Shown here piece by piece: positions 1 through 5,714 of a stretch of 6,200 bases of DNA. Numbering within the stretch: the first letter of the stretch is position 1; every line of letters begins with the position of its first letter. This DNA is from CAG-303 sp034172985 (GTDB lineage Bacteria > Bacillota > Clostridia > Lachnospirales > Lachnospiraceae). A program made the translations under genes and the position numbers. Below the pieces are notes generated by a model, which was not told the DNA's origin, did no database searches, and saw nothing but the letters and a program-made list of their open reading frames with translations. Where the stretch lies: NCBI GenBank assembly GCA_034172985.1, contig JAXFDY010000045.1, positions 1 through 6,200 of the forward strand, written 5' to 3'.

Positions 1-17
1 TTATCTTAAGTTCATTT

Positions 18-32
18 TGTTCAGTACGTTAA
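18..32 (+). repeat. Direct repeat copy 1 (TGTTCAGTACGTTAA)
   Basis: This 15-bp sequence matches 191-205 at 14 of 15 positions, in the same orientation and 173 bp apart. It sits just left of the GATGTAC candidate core. Repeats flanking the leader of a recombinase operon are plausible binding sites for the recombinases or for the HTH protein encoded by the fourth gene; that role is inference. Confidence 0.55.
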
Positions 33-43
33 GGAAGATGTAC
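30..43 (+). repeat. Candidate left attachment core (TAAGGAAGATGTAC)
   Basis: The sequence contains GATGTA at 37-42, the hexamer I recall as the core of the Tn554 attachment site. The 14-bp stretch recurs with one mismatch at 4779-4792 in direct orientation. It lies about 180 bp upstream of the first recombinase, a sensible place for an element end. Caution: GATGTA alone also occurs at least four more times in this window (around 3172, 4812, 5299 and 5949), and the purine-rich left half resembles a ribosome-binding site, so part of the match may be coincidental. Confidence 0.35.
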
Positions 44-106
44 CCGTTACAATTCAGGCAAAAACAGTGGAAGAAGCAGACAATTGAATAAGAAGAGTAA
101 TCATTT

Positions 107-162
107 AAGCATGGTTTGGAAGAGTTATTTTTAACAATAGCAATATCCGGTAGACCATGCTT
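107..162 (+). repeat. Inverted repeat AAGCATGGT / ACCATGCTT with a long spacer
   Basis: AAGCATGGT (107-115) and ACCATGCTT (154-162) are perfect 9-bp inverted copies. In RNA the stem could extend to 12 pairs (107-118 with 151-162) using two G-U pairs, leaving a loop of about 32 nt. A T-rich stretch (TTGTTTTCTG) follows, so weak terminator or attenuator activity is possible, but the loop is long and the stem is not GC-rich. A protein-binding dyad used by the recombinases is an equally good reading. Confidence 0.45.
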
Positions 163-190
163 GTTTTCTGTGTTAAAAGCAACAGGTAAC

Positions 191-205
191 TGTTCACTAC
201 GTTAA
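191..205 (+). repeat. Direct repeat copy 2 (TGTTCACTACGTTAA)
   Basis: This is the partner of 18-32, with one G-to-C difference. It lies immediately upstream of the AAGGAGG ribosome-binding site (211-217) of the first recombinase, so a protein bound here could influence expression of the operon. It directly follows a short AACAG-GTAA-CTGTT dyad (181-194), with which it overlaps by four bases. Confidence 0.55.
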
Positions 206-223
206 ATTCGAAGGAGGTACAAA

Positions 224-1300
224 ATGGAATTAGCAGTTATTGACACAGAAGAAAGGAAGGAGGTTGTTCTGCTTGATGATGAGATGCAGATTGTTGAGCC
301 GGTGTATCTGTATTTGAAGAATCTTAAGAGACGAGGAAGAGCGTTTAATACGATTAAGGCTAACGGAAGGGATCTGAAGACTTACTACGATTTCTTAAAA
401 GAATATGGGTATAAAGCTGATGAAGCAACGGTAGATACAGTTCTTGATTATGTGGATTATCTTAGAGGGAATGGAAGGACTCTGGCGTTATATAAAGAAA
501 GTGAACTGACACCAAAGTCAATAAACCGGATGCTGTCTACGCTAAGAAGCTTTTACAAGTTTTACAACATCACTTATGGCACGGTGAATCCAATGCTGGT
601 AGAGGAAGTAAATGCTGCAGGAGCAAGAAGAGGTATGCTGGCACACATTGGAAGAAGTAATAAGGTAAGGAGTTCAGTGTTTAAAGTAAAAGAGACTAAG
701 AGGAGAATTCATTTGATAGATGAAGATGATGCAGTGACATTTTTCTCGCAACTTCCAACAAGAAGAGACAGACTTATATTCAAGTTTTTATATCTTACCG
801 GTGCAAGAATACAGGAAGTTCTTGACCTGAAAATTTCTCAGATACCATATCCTGATCAAGATAAGGATATCTGTGTGCTTGAAGGCATTAAATCCAAGGG
901 GAAATATAGAGATTTATATGTGCCTATGTCCGTTATTAGTGAGATAGATGATTTTATTATGGAAGAACGCTCAATGATTGAGACGGCACATGAGTATCTG
1001 TTTGTTGCAAACAAACCGGGATATACAGGTAACAGACTCACTTATCATGCATTATATTCTGTTTTTAAAAAAGTTTCAGAAGATACAGGCATAGAACTTA
1101 ATTTTCATGATTTGAGACACACATTCATCTCAAAACTAACGGAATCAGGGATGGATATAAGTATTATCCGTATAATTGCCGGACATGAACAGGTGGAGAC
1201 TTCTCAGAAGTACATTCATATATCAGGAAAGTATCTGAAGGAAAGTTTGGCGTCATACTGGGAAAAAAGTATTTTGACTGGAGGTGCTGGTAATGAGTAA
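224..1300 (+). CDS. Tyrosine recombinase 1 of a trio (Tn554 TnpA-like integrase)
   Basis: This 358-aa protein is a site-specific tyrosine recombinase that would cut and rejoin DNA at the element ends through a covalent 3'-phosphotyrosine. An N-terminal helical core-binding (SAM-like) domain spans about residues 25-125, and the catalytic domain about 160-345. The catalytic set is visible: Arg195 in TGAR, a lysine in the beta-hairpin (Lys223 or Lys225), His295-Asp-Leu-Arg298-His299, His321 in AGH, and Tyr330 nine residues later. The length matches Tn554 TnpA (about 360 aa) and it lacks the cysteine tail of its two neighbours. The start ATG has AAGGAGG (211-217) 6 nt upstream. It opens the four-gene operon, and its stop overlaps the next gene by 8 bp. 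Family assignment is firm; the specific role in the trio is inferred from gene order. Confidence 0.95.
   Translation: MELAVIDTEERKEVVLLDDEMQIVEPVYLYLKNLKRRGRAFNTIKANGRDLKTYYDFLKEYGYKADEATVDTVLDYVDYLRGNGRTLALYKESELTPKSINRMLSTLRSFYKFYNITYGTVNPMLVEEVNAAGARRGMLAHIGRSNKVRSSVFKVKETKRRIHLIDEDDAVTFFSQLPTRRDRLIFKFLYLTGARIQEVLDLKISQIPYPDQDKDICVLEGIKSKGKYRDLYVPMSVISEIDDFIMEERSMIETAHEYLFVANKPGYTGNRLTYHALYSVFKKVSEDTGIELNFHDLRHTFISKLTESGMDISIIRIIAGHEQVETSQKYIHISGKYLKESLASYWEKSILTGGAGNE
1280..1284 (+). promoter_or_regulatory. Ribosome-binding site that sets the start of recombinase 2
   Basis: GGAGG lies 8 nt before ATG 1293. An in-frame GTG at 1284 would extend the protein by three residues, but it overlaps this site and so cannot be served by it. 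The ATG at 1293 is therefore preferred. Confidence 0.75.
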
Positions 1301-2714
1301 TATGCCACAGGGAGATATCTGGGCGATGAAGATAGAAAGCAAGAACAGTCTTAATTATGGCAGAAATATAGTATTTGATTTTACAGGAATATCACGCAAA
1401 GATTTATTGGAACTGATGAAATCATATGTGTGGCACGAATATCGTGCAGACAATATGGATTTATATGTGCTTGTAAAACGTATCAGAGAAGTCAAAAAGT
1501 GTTTTTATCCATTTATGGTGATTTATAAAATCCAGACGCTGAAAGAATTGACAGAGCGTAGTATGGAAGATTTTAGGACTTATCTTAATACCATGCTTAC
1601 AGAGAAAGGAAAAACTTATAGTGCATCCAGTATTCAGGGATTCTATGGTGCAACAAGAACTTTACTGAAATATGGTCAGCTGTACTGCCGACATCTTCTT
1701 CCGGAAAAGGATTTATTTTTGGATGATAAGCAGATGAAAAGAAACAGGAAGGTAAGGATTGAGTATATCCCTGATTATGTAATGTCACAGATAAATGATG
1801 AGGTAAAAAAAGAGGAAAATGTTTATTTGAAAAATGCCATTATTATACTGAAATTTACAGGAATGCGAATGGGAGAATTATGTTCATTAAAAACTGATTG
1901 TGTTGAGAAACATCTGATTAATGGATTTACCATGCGATGGATGGATTTTAAAAACAGGAAAGAAAGACAGCCGGTTCCTGTAAGACAGGAGTGTGCAATA
2001 GCTGTAAAGGAAATCCAGAAGTATACAGAGGAGATGCGTTCTGAAACTGACGAAGAAATCAGCGAGTATCTGTTTATAAGGAAAACTGCTTATGGAATTT
2101 CAAAAATAAGCCCAGGAGTGATGGGTGCATGGATAAGGGCATTCACAACGGAGCATGAAATAAGGGATGAAAATGGAGAAATATATCATCTCACATCCCA
2201 TCAGTTTAGAAGAACTCTGGCAACAGATATGATTTCAAATGGAGTAAACCTGTCTGTAATACAGCAAATGCTTGGACATGCGAATGCGGTTACAACAACA
2301 AAGTATTATGCGGATGTCAAGGATTCGGAAAGAATCAGAATGTTTCATAAAATCGGTATTATCGGGAATATCCGCTCTGTAGACGAGAGCATTATTTCTG
2401 ATTCAAAGGAACTTGAGTGGTTTCGTAGAAATATGGATACGGCTGCAAAAATGTGTGACGGATACTGTACAAAACCAGTAAAAAACGGGCAGATATGTGA
2501 ACGTTTACTGAAAAAGCATAAATGTCTTACCTGTAAAAGATTTATTACAACCCCAGAATACCTTGAAGTACACAAAAATCATTTAAAAGCACTGGAGACA
2601 GACCTTGATAATAATACTTTTGGAGAGCATTATGCAGCACATTTAATTCCGGGAATAGAGGCATTGAGAGAAATCATAGAAAGACTGGAGGAGATAAAAG
2701 ATGGCGATAATTAA
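1293..2714 (+). CDS. Tyrosine recombinase 2 of a trio, with C-terminal cysteine cluster
   Basis: This is a second, distinct tyrosine recombinase of about 473 aa, counted from ATG 1293. A core-binding domain spans roughly residues 35-135 and the catalytic domain 155-345. Catalytic residues are Arg192 (GMRMGE), a lysine at 220 or 223, His303-Gln-Phe-Arg306, His329 in LGH, and Tyr338 (Tyr339 is adjacent). After the catalytic domain comes a tail with Cys388, Cys392, Cys402, Cys411 and Cys414 (the last two as CLTC), followed by an HKNHL stretch and helices. This cysteine pattern recurs in recombinases of Tn554-like and RIT-like modules and probably binds zinc. The gene overlaps recombinase 1 by 8 bp and recombinase 3 by 14 bp, so translation is likely coupled. 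By position it corresponds to the second recombinase of such modules; cooperation with the other two in one synaptic complex is inferred. Confidence 0.93.
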   Translation: MSNMPQGDIWAMKIESKNSLNYGRNIVFDFTGISRKDLLELMKSYVWHEYRADNMDLYVLVKRIREVKKCFYPFMVIYKIQTLKELTERSMEDFRTYLNTMLTEKGKTYSASSIQGFYGATRTLLKYGQLYCRHLLPEKDLFLDDKQMKRNRKVRIEYIPDYVMSQINDEVKKEENVYLKNAIIILKFTGMRMGELCSLKTDCVEKHLINGFTMRWMDFKNRKERQPVPVRQECAIAVKEIQKYTEEMRSETDEEISEYLFIRKTAYGISKISPGVMGAWIRAFTTEHEIRDENGEIYHLTSHQFRRTLATDMISNGVNLSVIQQMLGHANAVTTTKYYADVKDSERIRMFHKIGIIGNIRSVDESIISDSKELEWFRRNMDTAAKMCDGYCTKPVKNGQICERLLKKHKCLTCKRFITTPEYLEVHKNHLKALETDLDNNTFGEHYAAHLIPGIEALREIIERLEEIKDGDN

Positions 2715-4236
2715 TTACCAAGCATTTGAGTATCACGTGCCGGATGAAAACACTGATTATCAAAGAATAGTAATTGGCAATTCAGTGTATACGGATGATG
2801 AGTGGGATATGGAACCTTATATGCAGGACGTGACGTTTAAGAAGGGAGCCAAAAAGATAAGGTTCAGGGTGTTTACGAACCAGAATTTCAGAAAACTAAT
2901 GAAACAGTATGCTTATTATAAGCTCGGACAGGTAAAACCAAGAAGTGTTATAGGATATGTTAATGGATGCTTTCCTACTTTCTTCAATTTCTGTGAGAAG
3001 AGGCAGAATTTTTTTGAATTAAAGAATTATGAAGAGGCAGATATGCTTGAATTTGTAGATTATCTCAAAAAAGAAAAGAAGGTCACAGTCAGAACCGGAT
3101 ATACCATCACCAGTTGTATGGAGGAACTTTTCAGACTTGGAAGAGAGAGAGGATGGGATGTTCCGGAAAAGGATGTATTCGCAACCATATCTGCAAGGGA
3201 GCTATGGAAAAGGAATACACGTAACCAGTTAAACAAGACAGAGCCGATACCTGACAACGTATTTGATAAGATACTTGACTGTGCATTAAATAAGGCACCA
3301 TTTGGTCTTACTGTTGCAGGTATCATAATACAAAGTCAGACCGGCTTAAGGATAAATGAGGTTCTGTCTCTAAAAGAAGGATGCGTGGAACATTTAGCAG
3401 ACGGAACAGCCTATATGAATGTAACGATTAGTAAAACAGAGAGGGGCGATGCTATACAGCATAAGATTCTTGTGAATGATCTGGTAGAGAAGACAATAAG
3501 AAATCTTGAATTGTACACAGAAAGATTAAGAGAAGACAGCGGATTTAAGGAATTGTTTTTGATAAAAAGAGAAACGATTCGTCACTTAAAGGCTATGGAT
3601 TGGACAGGAGGACGCTTAAAGAGATTTATAAGGAAATATGATATAAGAGATGAAGATGGAGAACTGTATCCATTGGCATCACACCAGTTTAGAGCAACTT
3701 TTGTTAAAAACCTGATTAAAAAGAATGTTCCATTAGTTTATATCAAAAAACATTTTGCTCATGTATCAATTGAAATGACTGCGCATTATCTGACACTGAA
3801 AAATGAAGAGGTGCAAAACATTTATACACAGATGCTATTGGGAAAGGAATCAAAACTTGCAGGAATCAGGGCATTAGAAATCAGAGAAAAACTGGACAGC
3901 TATTTCGCAGGCAAAACAGAGGATGAGGTAGAAAGGCTGATGAACAATCTTGCAGATACAATGAGTTATAATCCGTTGCCTAATGGAGTTTGTCTGTATG
4001 ATTTCAGACGAGGTAACTGCACCGATGGTGATGGATGTTTCTTTTATAATTGTCCTAATTATGTTACAGAAGCGAGATTTTATCCTGTATTGAAGAAAGA
4101 ACTTGAGGTTATGGAGTTGGAAATGGGAAGATTGAAACTGCTTGGCAGAGAAAGAGAATGGCAGAGACAATATGTAAAACATATGTATCTCAGTAAGCTT
4201 GTAAAAGAATTGGAGGAACAGATAGATGAAGAATAA
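2701..4236 (+). CDS. Tyrosine recombinase 3 of a trio, large, with C-terminal cysteine cluster
   Basis: This third recombinase (511 aa) has an extended N-terminus, a core-binding domain at about residues 60-155 and a catalytic domain at about 180-370. Catalytic residues are Arg217 (TGLRINE), a probable Lys245, His328-Gln-Phe-Arg331, His354 (FAH) and Tyr363, again nine residues after the histidine. The tail carries Cys431, Cys440, Cys446 and Cys451 (ending CPNYVT), probably a zinc site, then a charged helical stretch to the end that may form a coiled coil. GGAGG at 2687-2691 lies 9 nt before the ATG, inside the end of recombinase 2. It overlaps the following gene by 11 bp. It resembles the longer TnpB-type recombinase of Tn554 more than TnpA. 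No frameshift or lost catalytic residue is seen, so all three enzymes look functional. Confidence 0.93.
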   Translation: MAIINYQAFEYHVPDENTDYQRIVIGNSVYTDDEWDMEPYMQDVTFKKGAKKIRFRVFTNQNFRKLMKQYAYYKLGQVKPRSVIGYVNGCFPTFFNFCEKRQNFFELKNYEEADMLEFVDYLKKEKKVTVRTGYTITSCMEELFRLGRERGWDVPEKDVFATISARELWKRNTRNQLNKTEPIPDNVFDKILDCALNKAPFGLTVAGIIIQSQTGLRINEVLSLKEGCVEHLADGTAYMNVTISKTERGDAIQHKILVNDLVEKTIRNLELYTERLREDSGFKELFLIKRETIRHLKAMDWTGGRLKRFIRKYDIRDEDGELYPLASHQFRATFVKNLIKKNVPLVYIKKHFAHVSIEMTAHYLTLKNEEVQNIYTQMLLGKESKLAGIRALEIREKLDSYFAGKTEDEVERLMNNLADTMSYNPLPNGVCLYDFRRGNCTDGDGCFFYNCPNYVTEARFYPVLKKELEVMELEMGRLKLLGREREWQRQYVKHMYLSKLVKELEEQIDEE

Positions 4237-4639
4237 TCAGCTAAAAGGATTAGAGGAGGCTACAAAAGCAAGAAGTGAAGAATGTGTAAGACTGGCAAAT
4301 GCCGCTATCGATGCATTAAAAGAAAAGGGCGAAAAAATAACCTATGTATCAGTCGCCAAGGCTTCCGGAGTGTCAAGAACCACACTATATCATACGGATA
4401 TAATTCGAGAGAGAATAGAAAGTCTTAAAGCACTTGGAAAGAGGGATAATGATGCGGTGAAAAGGGTTGTTGTTAAGGAAGGCATGGACCGTGAAAGACA
4501 GCTTCGTGAAGAAATCTCAAAACTAAAAAAGGAAAAACAGAAGTTGATTATACAACTGCTGGATCAGAAAGAGCTGCTTGAAGAAAATATCAAGCTTAGA
4601 AACATGGTTGAAAGGTTACAGGCTCAGTTACGAAGTTAA
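4226..4639 (+). CDS. DUF6262 / Tn554 TnpC-like small DNA-binding accessory protein
   Basis: This 137-aa protein has two parts. Residues about 5-70 are helical, with a helix-turn-helix-like segment around 38-64 (ITYVSVAKASGVSRTTLY), like the N-terminus of TetR-type regulators. Residues about 88-135 form a highly charged leucine-heptad coiled coil (EEISKLKKEKQKL...). In Tn554 the third gene encodes a similar small protein (TnpC, about 125 aa) that influences the efficiency and orientation of transposition; a comparable accessory role is inferred here. It has no recombinase catalytic motif. GGAGG at 4212-4216 sits 9 nt before the ATG within recombinase 3, so the gene is translationally coupled and the four proteins are probably made together. 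It could also repress its own operon. The stop codon lies inside an inverted repeat (4634-4657). Confidence 0.85.
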   Translation: MKNNQLKGLEEATKARSEECVRLANAAIDALKEKGEKITYVSVAKASGVSRTTLYHTDIIRERIESLKALGKRDNDAVKRVVVKEGMDRERQLREEISKLKKEKQKLIIQLLDQKELLEENIKLRNMVERLQAQLRS

Positions 4640-4657
4640 CAAAAAATAGTGTTAACT
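4634..4657 (+). repeat. Inverted repeat AGTTAAC-N10-GTTAACT at the end of the trio operon
   Basis: Perfect 7-bp arms at 4634-4640 and 4651-4657 flank a 10-bp A-rich spacer, and the left arm contains the stop codon of the DUF6262 gene. The stem is AT-rich and has no following T-run, so it is not a good terminator. Two arms about one helical turn apart suit a dimeric DNA-binding protein, either a recombinase or the HTH accessory protein. It also overlaps a possible promoter. Confidence 0.45.
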
Positions 4658-4662
4658 ATAGA
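4636..4662 (+). promoter_or_regulatory. Possible promoter for the downstream genes (weak)
   Basis: TTAACA (4636-4641) matches a sigma-A -35 box at five of six positions, and TATAGA (4657-4662) is a partial -10 box. The spacing is only 15 bp, shorter than the usual 17. If real, transcription would begin near 4669, just before the hairpin and the small ORF, and the AGTTAAC dyad would act as an operator over the -35 region. Read-through from the trio operon is an alternative, since no terminator is visible. Confidence 0.25.
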
Positions 4663-4678
4663 AAAATGTAATGTTTCT

Positions 4679-4705
4679 CGGGGTGAACATGAGTTGTACA
4701 CCCCG
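4679..4705 (+). other. GC-rich hairpin covering the start of a small ORF
   Basis: CGGGGTG (4679-4685) pairs with CACCCCG (4699-4705). After one A-A mismatch the stem continues for three more pairs (ACA with TGT), leaving a 5-nt loop. It stands out against the AT-rich surroundings. No T-run follows (the next bases are GGAACTAAAAA), so it is not a standard intrinsic terminator. The left arm contains GGGGTGA, a possible ribosome-binding site, and the ATG at 4689 lies at the top of the stem, so folding would hide the start of the small ORF. A role as a recombination or transfer-origin structure is also possible. Confidence 0.5.
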
Positions 4706-4781
4706 GGAACTAAAAATAACAGAAGCCATGAGCTCTTACGGGGACATCGTAGAATTGAGAAGATTTACAAAAAACAGATAA
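4689..4781 (+). CDS. Candidate 30-aa small ORF (leader peptide or small protein)
   Basis: A 30-codon frame starts at ATG 4689 (MSCTPRELKITEAM...) and ends ...FTKNR-TAA at 4779-4781. The composition looks protein-like, with a probable charged helix over most of its length. GGGGTGA at 4680-4686 can act as a ribosome-binding site. Its TAA is the first three bases of TAAGGAGG, the ribosome-binding site of the next gene, whose ATG lies 13 nt after the stop; this arrangement is typical of translational coupling or a leader peptide. The frame stays open upstream to a stop at 4659-4661, so ATG 4671 (36 aa) is possible but has no good ribosome-binding site. I recognise no family. It may instead be the 3' remnant of a gene interrupted by the element. 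Confidence 0.42.
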   Translation: MSCTPRELKITEAMSSYGDIVELRRFTKNR

Positions 4782-4792
4782 GGAGGATGTAC
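4779..4792 (+). repeat. Second copy of TAAGGARGATGTAC; also the ribosome-binding site of the 193-aa gene
   Basis: This 14-bp stretch matches 30-43 at 13 positions in direct orientation, 4749 bp away. Its first eight bases, TAAGGAGG, are a perfect complement to the 16S rRNA 3' end and serve the ATG at 4795 with 8-nt spacing. If the repeat marks element junctions, the trio sits exactly between a copy of a ribosome-binding site and its gene. If not, the match reflects one strong ribosome-binding site plus chance. Confidence 0.35.
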
Positions 4793-4794
4793 TG

Positions 4795-5376
4795 ATGGCA
4801 ACGGAAAAAGAAGATGTAATCATCACAAACCGTTCAGGAAATGATATTCATATATTTAATAAAGCTGATGAATTTGTTAAGTATCAGGAGAATTATAATA
4901 CAGGCTTTAATTTAACAAATAAAGAAGCAGACATATTACTTGAATATATGAGAGAACACGACTATGTGTTGGGCTTAAAAAAGGGAGTTCTTTATAGAGG
5001 CGATTTAGCTGAAGGAGATGATATCATTAAGTGGGAAGTATACAGTATGGATGATGTCATTGATATCGTCTGCGAGTGGAACTACGAACTGATATTAGAT
5101 GATGAGGCAGATTTTATTTCTTCTGGAAAAGAGGTTCGTTCAGAGAATGAACTTGTCAGATATAACAAATTGAAGTCAGAAGAAAAAGTTTTGGATGAAC
5201 TTTTTGATAAGACCAAATATGCAAAAGTAATAGAAGAATTTGCAGAAAAACTTGCACATGATTTTATTGCCAAGATTAATGATAAAGAAAATAACTTTGA
5301 TGTAACAATTGATAAGTTTGCATCGGAATGTGCGGAAAAGATAAAAAGTTACAGCAGCTCTGAAAGAAAAAGGTAA
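4795..5376 (+). CDS. Unrecognised acidic 193-aa protein of the mobilisation module
   Basis: I do not recognise a named domain. The protein is soluble-looking, rich in Asp and Glu, with no signal peptide or membrane segment. Residues 1-30 look like beta strands. Residues 38-100 (NLTNKEADILLEYM, then an LKKGVLYRGDL segment and an IVCEWNYELILDDEA segment) look like a compact alpha/beta fold. Residues about 118-193 are helical and end in a basic tail (SSSERKR). I have the impression of similar proteins just upstream of mobC and relaxase genes in gut Clostridia elements, but cannot verify it. The start is supported by TAAGGAGG 8 nt upstream. It ends 5 nt before mobC, so the two are very likely cotranscribed, and a role in DNA processing, its control or host interaction during transfer is a guess from context. 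Confidence 0.8.
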   Translation: MATEKEDVIITNRSGNDIHIFNKADEFVKYQENYNTGFNLTNKEADILLEYMREHDYVLGLKKGVLYRGDLAEGDDIIKWEVYSMDDVIDIVCEWNYELILDDEADFISSGKEVRSENELVRYNKLKSEEKVLDELFDKTKYAKVIEEFAEKLAHDFIAKINDKENNFDVTIDKFASECAEKIKSYSSSERKR

Positions 5377-5381
5377 TCAGT

Positions 5382-5714
5382 ATGGAGAAGAGAAAAAGAA
5401 ATATAAGTAAAATCTTAAGATTATCTGCAGAGGAAGCTAAGAATCTGGCTGATAATGCCAATAGTATGGGAATAGATGAATCTTCATATCTTAGAAGACT
5501 TATTGGTCAAAGACCGGATGACTATCCTGAGATTAGAAACCAATTAAAACAACTCATAAATGAAGTCAATCATATTGGTACCAATATAAATCAGATAACT
5601 CATAATAACAATTCCGGGTACTATAGTGAAAGCGATAAGAGACATTTATTTGCCTATATGAGAAAACTAATAGAGGCTGTTGATGAGGTGGTGGTTTTAC
5701 TTGGCGGTAAGTAA
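5382..5714 (+). CDS. mobC: MobC-like relaxosome accessory protein
   Basis: This 110-aa basic protein has the layout of plasmid mobilisation relaxosome protein MobC. Residues about 8-45 resemble a ribbon-helix-helix DNA-binding region (ISKILRLSAEEAKNLADNA... SSYLRRLI). Residues 55-77 carry the characteristic LKQLINEVNHIGTNINQI segment followed by an asparagine-rich stretch, and a C-terminal helix completes the family length of about 110-120 aa. In this family MobC helps open the DNA at oriT and position the relaxase at nic. The ATG is preceded by AAAAGG about 8 nt upstream, within the end of the previous gene. The 3' end overlaps the relaxase by 14 bp, so the two partners are coupled. Assignment rests on the motif and on the adjacent relaxase. 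Confidence 0.88.
   Translation: MEKRKRNISKILRLSAEEAKNLADNANSMGIDESSYLRRLIGQRPDDYPEIRNQLKQLINEVNHIGTNINQITHNNNSGYYSESDKRHLFAYMRKLIEAVDEVVVLLGGK
5685..5690 (+). promoter_or_regulatory. Ribosome-binding site for the TTG start of the relaxase
   Basis: GAGGTG lies 10 nt upstream of TTG 5701, within mobC. It supports a start giving (M)AVSKILNMKDCG, the usual beginning of these relaxases. An in-frame ATG at 5683 would add MRWWFY, which does not look like family sequence. Confidence 0.6.

Larger units (their letters stand above)
1..223. other. Non-coding leader upstream of the recombinase trio; probable element-end region
   Basis: No convincing complete gene is present. Short open stretches reach stops at 85-87 and 89-91 but have no start codon with a ribosome-binding site. 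The stretch holds a direct repeat pair, an inverted repeat and a GATGTAC sequence, each listed separately. In Tn554 the left end lies a short way upstream of tnpA, so by analogy this leader should contain the left end of the element, its recombination site and the trio promoter. I could not find a promoter with good -35 and -10 boxes at proper spacing; the nearest match, TTGGAA at 116-121 with AT-rich DNA about 17-19 bp downstream, is weak. Confidence 0.55.

Noticed and set aside
1284..1286. GTG as start of recombinase 2
   Set aside because: It overlaps the GGAGG ribosome-binding site; ATG 1293 has ideal 8-nt spacing.
4645..4661. TAGTGTTAACTATAG as a pMV158-type (MOBV) nic region
   Set aside because: The resemblance is partial, and the relaxase here has MOBP-type, not MOBV-type, motifs.
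4679..4705. Hairpin as a rho-independent terminator of the trio operon
   Set aside because: The stem is good but no T-run follows on the + strand, and on the minus strand the downstream sequence is not T-rich either.
845..5530. TATCCTG sequences (near 848, 4081 and 5524) as relaxase nic sites
   Set aside because: They resemble the nic region of IncP-type systems but lie within conserved coding regions with no adjacent inverted repeat, so chance is the simplest explanation.
5683..5685. ATG as start of the relaxase
   Set aside because: It would add MRWWFY before the family-like AVSKIL start; TTG 5701 has GAGGTG upstream. Not fully excluded, since AGAGG at 5672-5676 could serve it.
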